Assembly: GCA_016788525.1 (NCBI GenBank)
Contig: JAEUPD010000225.1
Span: 1-32,288, forward strand
DNA: 32,288 bases
Direction of reading: 5' to 3'
DNA from: Rubrivivax sp.
GTDB lineage: Bacteria > Pseudomonadota > Gammaproteobacteria > Burkholderiales > Burkholderiaceae_C
This document shows, piece by piece, positions 28,467 to 32,288 of this stretch (its first letter is position 1; every line of letters begins with the position of its first letter). A model generated the notes under the pieces. It was given only the letters and a program-made list of their open reading frames with translations. It ran no database searches and had not been told where the DNA came from. The position numbers and the translations under genes were made by a program.

Positions 28467-29897
28467 TCAGAAGTTCAAGGTCCGCTTGTCCACCGCCAGC
28501 GCGGCCTCTTTCGTCGCCTCGCTCAGCGAGGGGTGCGCGTGGCAGATGCGCGCGATGTCCTCGCTGCTGGCCTTGAACTCCATCGCCACCACGGCCTCGG
28601 CGATCAGCTCGCTGGCCATCGGCCCGACGATGTGCACGCCGAGGATCTCGTCGGTCTTGGCATCGGCCAGGAACTTGACCATGCCCGTGGTGTCGCCCAG
28701 CGCCCGCGCGCGCCCGTTGGCCATGAACGGGAACGTGCCCGCCTTGTAGGCCGCGCCGCGTGCCTTGAGCTGCTGCTCGGTCTCGCCGACCCAGGCGATC
28801 TCCGGGCTCGTGTAGATGACCCAGGGGATGGTGTTGAAGTTGACGTGCCCATGCTGGCCGGCGATGCACTCGGCCACGGCCACACCTTCCTCTTCGGCCT
28901 TGTGCGCGAGCATCGGGCCGCGCACTACGTCGCCCACCGCCCACACGCCCGGCAGGTTGGTGCGGCACTCGGCGTCGACGACGATGGCACCGCGCTCGTC
29001 GAGCTTCAGGCCCACGGCCCCTGCATTCAGCCCGGTCGTGTTGGGCACGCGGCCGATGCTGACGATGAGCTTGTCCGCAGCCAGCGTCTGTGCGGCGCCC
29101 TTGGCGTCGGTGTACGTCACCGACACGCCCTTCTTGTCGGTCTTGATCTCGCCGACCTTCACGCCGAGCTCGATCTTCAGGCCCTGCCGGGTAAAGGCCT
29201 TGTGCGCCTCCTTGGCGATCTGCTCGTCCACCGCGCCCAGAAACGTTGGCAGCGCTTCCAGCACCGTGACCTCGGCGCCCAGGCGCCGCCACACCGAGCC
29301 CATCTCCAGGCCGATGACGCCGCTGCCGATGAGGCCGAGCTTCTTCGGCACGGCACCGATGCGCAGCGCGCCGTCGTTGCTGAGGACCGTCTCCTCGTCG
29401 AAGGCCGCGCCGGGCAGCGCCCGCGCACTCGAGCCCGTGGCCACGATTACCTGCCTGCCCACGAGCGCCTCGTTGGCGGCGCCCGCCACGGCCACCTCCC
29501 AGCCGCCCTCCACCGCCTTCACGAACGAGCCGCGGCCGTGGAAGAAGCTGACCTTGTTCTTCTTGAAGAGATACAGGATGCCGTCGTTGTTCTGCTTCAC
29601 GACGGTGTCCTTGCGGGCCAGCATCTTCTTGACGTCGATGCTCAGGTCCTTGAGGCCGATGCCGTGCTCGCCGAAGTGCCTGGCGGCGTGCTCATAGTGC
29701 TCGCTGCTCTGCAAGAGTGCCTTGCTCGGGATGCAGCCCACGTTTGTGCAGGTGCCGCCCGGCGCCGGGCCGCCCTTGTCGTTCTTCCACTCGTCGATGC
29801 AGGCGGTGTTGAAGCCCAGCTGCGCGGCGCGGATGGCCGCGATGTAGCCGCCGGGGCCGCCGCCGATGACGACGACGTCGAATTGCTTGGAAGCCAT
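28467..29897 (-). CDS. lpdA: Dihydrolipoyl dehydrogenase (E3)
   Basis: E3 reoxidises the dihydrolipoyl group of the 2-oxoglutarate dehydrogenase complex, passing electrons through FAD to NAD. The 476-residue flavoprotein has the FAD loop [13 protein letters not shown] (9-21) and the redox disulfide [15 protein letters not shown] with C50 and C55. The NAD-binding [13 protein letters not shown], the second FAD contact [22 protein letters not shown] (in part), and the catalytic HAHPSLSEA near the C-terminus are also present. It starts 14 nt after the odhB stop, so this copy is dedicated to the 2-oxoglutarate complex by context. Confidence 0.98.
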   Translation of the reverse strand: MASKQFDVVVIGGGPGGYIAAIRAAQLGFNTACIDEWKNDKGGPAPGGTCTNVGCIPSKALLQSSEHYEHAARHFGEHGIGLKDLSIDVKKMLARKDTVVKQNNDGILYLFKKNKVSFFHGRGSFVKAVEGGWEVAVAGAANEALVGRQVIVATGSSARALPGAAFDEETVLSNDGALRIGAVPKKLGLIGSGVIGLEMGSVWRRLGAEVTVLEALPTFLGAVDEQIAKEAHKAFTRQGLKIELGVKVGEIKTDKKGVSVTYTDAKGAAQTLAADKLIVSIGRVPNTTGLNAGAVGLKLDERGAIVVDAECRTNLPGVWAVGDVVRGPMLAHKAEEEGVAVAECIAGQHGHVNFNTIPWVIYTSPEIAWVGETEQQLKARGAAYKAGTFPFMANGRARALGDTTGMVKFLADAKTDEILGVHIVGPMASELIAEAVVAMEFKASSEDIARICHAHPSLSEATKEAALAVDKRTLNF

Positions 29898-29911
29898 GCC
29901 GGTGCCCTGCC

Positions 29912-31180
29912 TCAGATATCGAACAGCAGGCGCGCGGGGTCTTCCAGCGCTTCCTTCATCGTCACCAGGCCGAGCACCGCCTCGCGCCCGTCGATGATGC
30001 GGTGGTCATAGCTCATCGCCAGGTAGTTGATCGGCCGCACGACGACCTGGCCGTTCTCGACGACGGCACGGTCCTTGGTGGCGTGCACGCCGAGGATGGC
30101 GCTCTGCGGCGGGTTGATGATGGGCGTGCTGAGCATCGAGCCGAACACGCCACCGTTGCTGAGGGAGAAGGTGCCGCCCGAGAGTTCCTCGATCGACAGC
30201 TTGCCGTCGCGCGCCTTGACACCGTACTCGGCAATCTTCTTCTCGATGTCGGCGAAGCTCATCTGGTCGGCATTGCGCAGGATGGGCACCACCAGGCCAC
30301 GCGGCGAGCCGACCGCGATGCCGATGTCGAAGTAGCCGTGGTAGACGATGTCGGTGCCGTCGACGCTGGCGTTGAGCACCGGGTACTTCTTCAGTGCCGC
30401 CACGGCCGCCTTGACGAAGAAGCTCATGAAGCCGAGCTTGACGCCCTGCTCCTTCTCGAACTTCTCCTGGAACCTCTTGCGCATCTCCATCAGCGGGGCC
30501 ATGTTGACCTCGTTGAAGGTGGTGAGGATGGCGTTGGTCGACTGGCTTTGCAGCAGCCGCTCGGCCACCCGTGCGCGCAGGCGGCTCATCGGCACGCGCT
30601 GCTCGGGGCGGTCGCCCAGGTTCATGCTCACGGGCGCCGCCACCGCCGGCAGCGCCTTCGCCGCTGCAGGCGCCGCAGGCATCACTGCGGCAGGCGCAGT
30701 GGGTGCGACCGGCGGCCTGGCCGGTGCAGTCGAGCCCGCCGCGACTGCGCCGAGCACGTCACCCTTGGTGACACGGCCGTCCTTGCCGGTGCCGGCCACG
30801 CTGCCGGGCGCGAGGTTGTTGTCGGCCATCAGCTTGGCCGCCGCGGGCATCGCCACGCCGGCCTTGCCGGCACCGGCAGCCGACGCGGCCACAGCTTGCG
30901 TCGCCGCCGCGGGCGCCGGCGCCGCGGCGCCGGCCTTGCCTTCGGTGTCGATCTTCGCGATCACCTGGTCGCTGACGACGCTGCCGCCACTGGCCACCAC
31001 ATGCTCTGCGAGCACACCTGCGGTGGGCGCGGGCACTTCGAGCACCACCTTGTCGGTCTCGATCTCGATGAGGATCTCGTCCATGGCCACGGCTTCGCCG
31101 GGCTGCTTCTTCCACTGCAACAGGGTCGCTTCGGCAACCGACTCGGACAGTTGCGGAACCTTGACTTCAACGATGGCCAT
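29912..31180 (-). CDS. odhB: 2-oxoglutarate dehydrogenase E2 (dihydrolipoyl succinyltransferase)
   Basis: OdhB (SucB) is the core of the 2-oxoglutarate dehydrogenase complex and transfers succinyl groups to CoA. The 422-residue protein has one lipoyl domain with the modified lysine K44 in [12 protein letters not shown]. An alanine/proline linker leads to the peripheral-subunit-binding domain with [29 protein letters not shown] in part. A second alanine/proline linker follows, then the acyltransferase core with the catalytic YDHRIIDG (H393, D397). The C-terminus ends ARLLFDI. I chose the ATG at 31178-31180 because it opens with [14 protein letters not shown], the standard E2 N-terminus. It lies 118 nt after sucA. 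Confidence 0.98.
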   Translation of the reverse strand: MAIVEVKVPQLSESVAEATLLQWKKQPGEAVAMDEILIEIETDKVVLEVPAPTAGVLAEHVVASGGSVVSDQVIAKIDTEGKAGAAAPAPAAATQAVAASAAGAGKAGVAMPAAAKLMADNNLAPGSVAGTGKDGRVTKGDVLGAVAAGSTAPARPPVAPTAPAAVMPAAPAAAKALPAVAAPVSMNLGDRPEQRVPMSRLRARVAERLLQSQSTNAILTTFNEVNMAPLMEMRKRFQEKFEKEQGVKLGFMSFFVKAAVAALKKYPVLNASVDGTDIVYHGYFDIGIAVGSPRGLVVPILRNADQMSFADIEKKIAEYGVKARDGKLSIEELSGGTFSLSNGGVFGSMLSTPIINPPQSAILGVHATKDRAVVENGQVVVRPINYLAMSYDHRIIDGREAVLGLVTMKEALEDPARLLFDI

Positions 31181-31261
31181 GATGATTCTTGAGGAGGTGT
31201 ACGTTCGTTCGGGGCCCGGGCGACGAGCCGCGCGGCAGGGCACGGAGCCGGTGGACGGGGC

Positions 31262-31283
31262 GTGCCCGGCGCCCCGCGGGCAC
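31262..31283. other. Short hairpin between sucA and odhB
   Basis: GTGCCCG (31262-31268) pairs with CGGGCAC (31277-31283) around an 8-nt loop, in the 118-nt gap between the sucA stop and the odhB start. It might protect or partly terminate the sucA message. No T-run follows on the minus strand. Confidence 0.3.
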
Positions 31284-31298
31284 CAGGCCTTCGCGCGG

Positions 31299-32288
31299 CT
31301 ACTTCGTCAACACAAAGCCCTTGAGCTTGCCGAAGGCCTGGTCGAGCAGCGCCTTCTGCTGCTCCACGTGCAGGTGCGAGTAGCCCACCGCCGGTGAAGC
31401 CGACGGTGGCCGCCCGGCATAACCGAGCTTCTGCCCTTCGAGCATGTTCTCGTGGATCTGATGCTGGATGAAGAACCACGCGCCCTGGTTCTGCGGTTCG
31501 TCCTGGCACCACACCACCTCGGTGGCATCGGGGAAGCGCTTCATCTCGGCGGCGAACGCCTTGTGCGGGAACGGGTACAGCTGCTCGACGCGCACGATGG
31601 CCACGTCCCAGGCCTTCTTCTCGTCGCGCTTGCGGATGAGGTCGTAGGCCACCTTGCCAGAGCAGGCGATGACGCGCTTGACGCTGTCACCCTCGACTTC
31701 CTTGCGCTGAGGGCCGATCACGGTGCGGAACTCGCCCTTGGTGAACTCGGTAAGCGGCGAGGTGGCGTCCTTGGCCCGCAACAGACTCTTGGGCGTGAAG
31801 ATGATCAGCGGCTTCCTGAACTGCCGCACCATCTGGCGCCGGAGCAAATGGAAGATCTGGCTGGCCGAGGTCGGCTGCACGACTTGCATGTTGTTGTCGG
31901 CCGCCAGCTGCATGAAGCGCTCCAGCCGCGCGCTGCTGTGCTCGGGGCCTTGGCCTTCGTAGCCGTGCGGCAGCATCAGCGTGAGGCCGTTGACGCGGCC
32001 CCACTTCACTTCACCGCTGGCGATGAACTGGTCGATCACCACCTGCGCGCCGTTGACGAAGTCGCCGAACTGGGCCTCCCAGATGACCAGCGTGTTCGGC
32101 TCGGCGCTGGCGTAGCCGTACTCGAAGCCGAGCACCGCCTCCTCGGAGAGGATGGAGTCGATGACGACGAACGGCGCCTGGCCGTCGGCCACGTTCTGCA
32201 GCGGGATGTAGGTGCCGGTGTCCCACTTCTCGCGGTTCTGGTCGTGCAGCACGGCGTGGCGGTGCGTGAAGGTGCCGCGGCCGCAGTC
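31299..32288 (-). CDS. sucA: 2-oxoglutarate dehydrogenase E1, C-terminal part (cut by window edge)
   Basis: E1 decarboxylates 2-oxoglutarate with thiamine diphosphate and loads the succinyl group onto E2. About 329 residues are visible. The reading frame is open to the window edge, where it encodes [18 protein letters not shown], well inside the family's conserved C-terminal half. Further hallmarks are [29 protein letters not shown] in segments, [22 protein letters not shown] in segments, and [16 protein letters not shown]. The end has [16 protein letters not shown], and [18 protein letters not shown] comes near the stop. It is the first visible gene of the odh operon; the N-terminus and promoter lie beyond the window. 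Confidence 0.97.
   Translation of the reverse strand, partial: DCGRGTFTHRHAVLHDQNREKWDTGTYIPLQNVADGQAPFVVIDSILSEEAVLGFEYGYASAEPNTLVIWEAQFGDFVNGAQVVIDQFIASGEVKWGRVNGLTLMLPHGYEGQGPEHSSARLERFMQLAADNNMQVVQPTSASQIFHLLRRQMVRQFRKPLIIFTPKSLLRAKDATSPLTEFTKGEFRTVIGPQRKEVEGDSVKRVIACSGKVAYDLIRKRDEKKAWDVAIVRVEQLYPFPHKAFAAEMKRFPDATEVVWCQDEPQNQGAWFFIQHQIHENMLEGQKLGYAGRPPSASPAVGYSHLHVEQQKALLDQAFGKLKGFVLTK

Noticed and set aside
26927-31192. Plus-strand frames of 396-549 codons opposite zapE, lpdA and odhB
   Set aside because: They mirror confident genes with clear catalytic motifs and show the same compositional artefact.
31181-31298. GAGGAGGTG on the plus strand near 31191 as a ribosome-binding site for a plus-strand gene
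   Set aside because: The frame that follows has no family features and the region is the sucA-odhB gap of a minus-strand operon; the motif is most likely chance.

Overview
The window is a dense, GC-rich stretch of housekeeping DNA, almost certainly from a betaproteobacterium of the order Burkholderiales (Rubrivivax/Leptothrix/Ideonella-like). Three things support this. HisZ lies next to purA, hflKC, hflX, hfq and der. The second string is ndk-rlmN-pilF-rodZ-ispG-hisS-yfgM-bamB-der. The codon third positions are so GC-rich that long spurious frames lie opposite nearly every gene. The genus is inference. I see no insertion sequence, prophage, CRISPR array or defence island, and no gene-free stretch longer than about 300 bases.

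Layout. Positions 1-17740 are a nearly unbroken minus-strand run. In transcription order it reads ndk, rlmN, pilF, rodZ, ispG, hisS, yfgM-like, bamB, der, hfq, hflX, hflK, hflC, a DUF2065 membrane protein, hisZ, purA, a purine-type phosphoribosyltransferase and rnr (cut by the window edge). Several junctions overlap by 4-8 nt. The largest gaps (50-130 nt) hold possible internal promoters. A plus-strand tRNA-Leu(CAG) with its own terminator sits between the phosphoribosyltransferase and rnr, opposite to everything around it.

Positions 17817-22318 carry rluB, scpB and rluD on the minus strand. The RluB here is 818 residues, with long low-complexity tails and a threefold 29-residue repeat. BamD (22421-23251, plus) is divergent from rluD. 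It is convergent with a minus-strand pair, a DUF465/YdcH-like small protein and a DinG/YoaA-type iron-sulfur helicase. A PP2C-type phosphatase (25612-26427, plus) diverges from that pair at a compact AT-rich element.

Positions 26514-32288 are the 2-oxoglutarate dehydrogenase operon on the minus strand: sucA (partial), odhB, lpdA, zapE, and last a secreted, charged coiled-coil protein of unknown function.

Together the genes cover outer-membrane assembly (bamB, bamD, yfgM-like), cell shape and pili (rodZ, pilF), RNA modification and decay (rlmN, rluB, rluD, hfq, rnr), translation and ribosome GTPases (hisS, der, hflX), membrane proteolysis control (hflKC), purine, histidine and isoprenoid synthesis, chromosome segregation (scpB), division (zapE) and the TCA cycle. 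I did not find a clearly new multi-gene system. The best leads are the RluB repeat tail, the unknown protein ending the odh operon, the apparent AUC start of rnr, and two genes (bamD, PP2C) with unusual translation starts.
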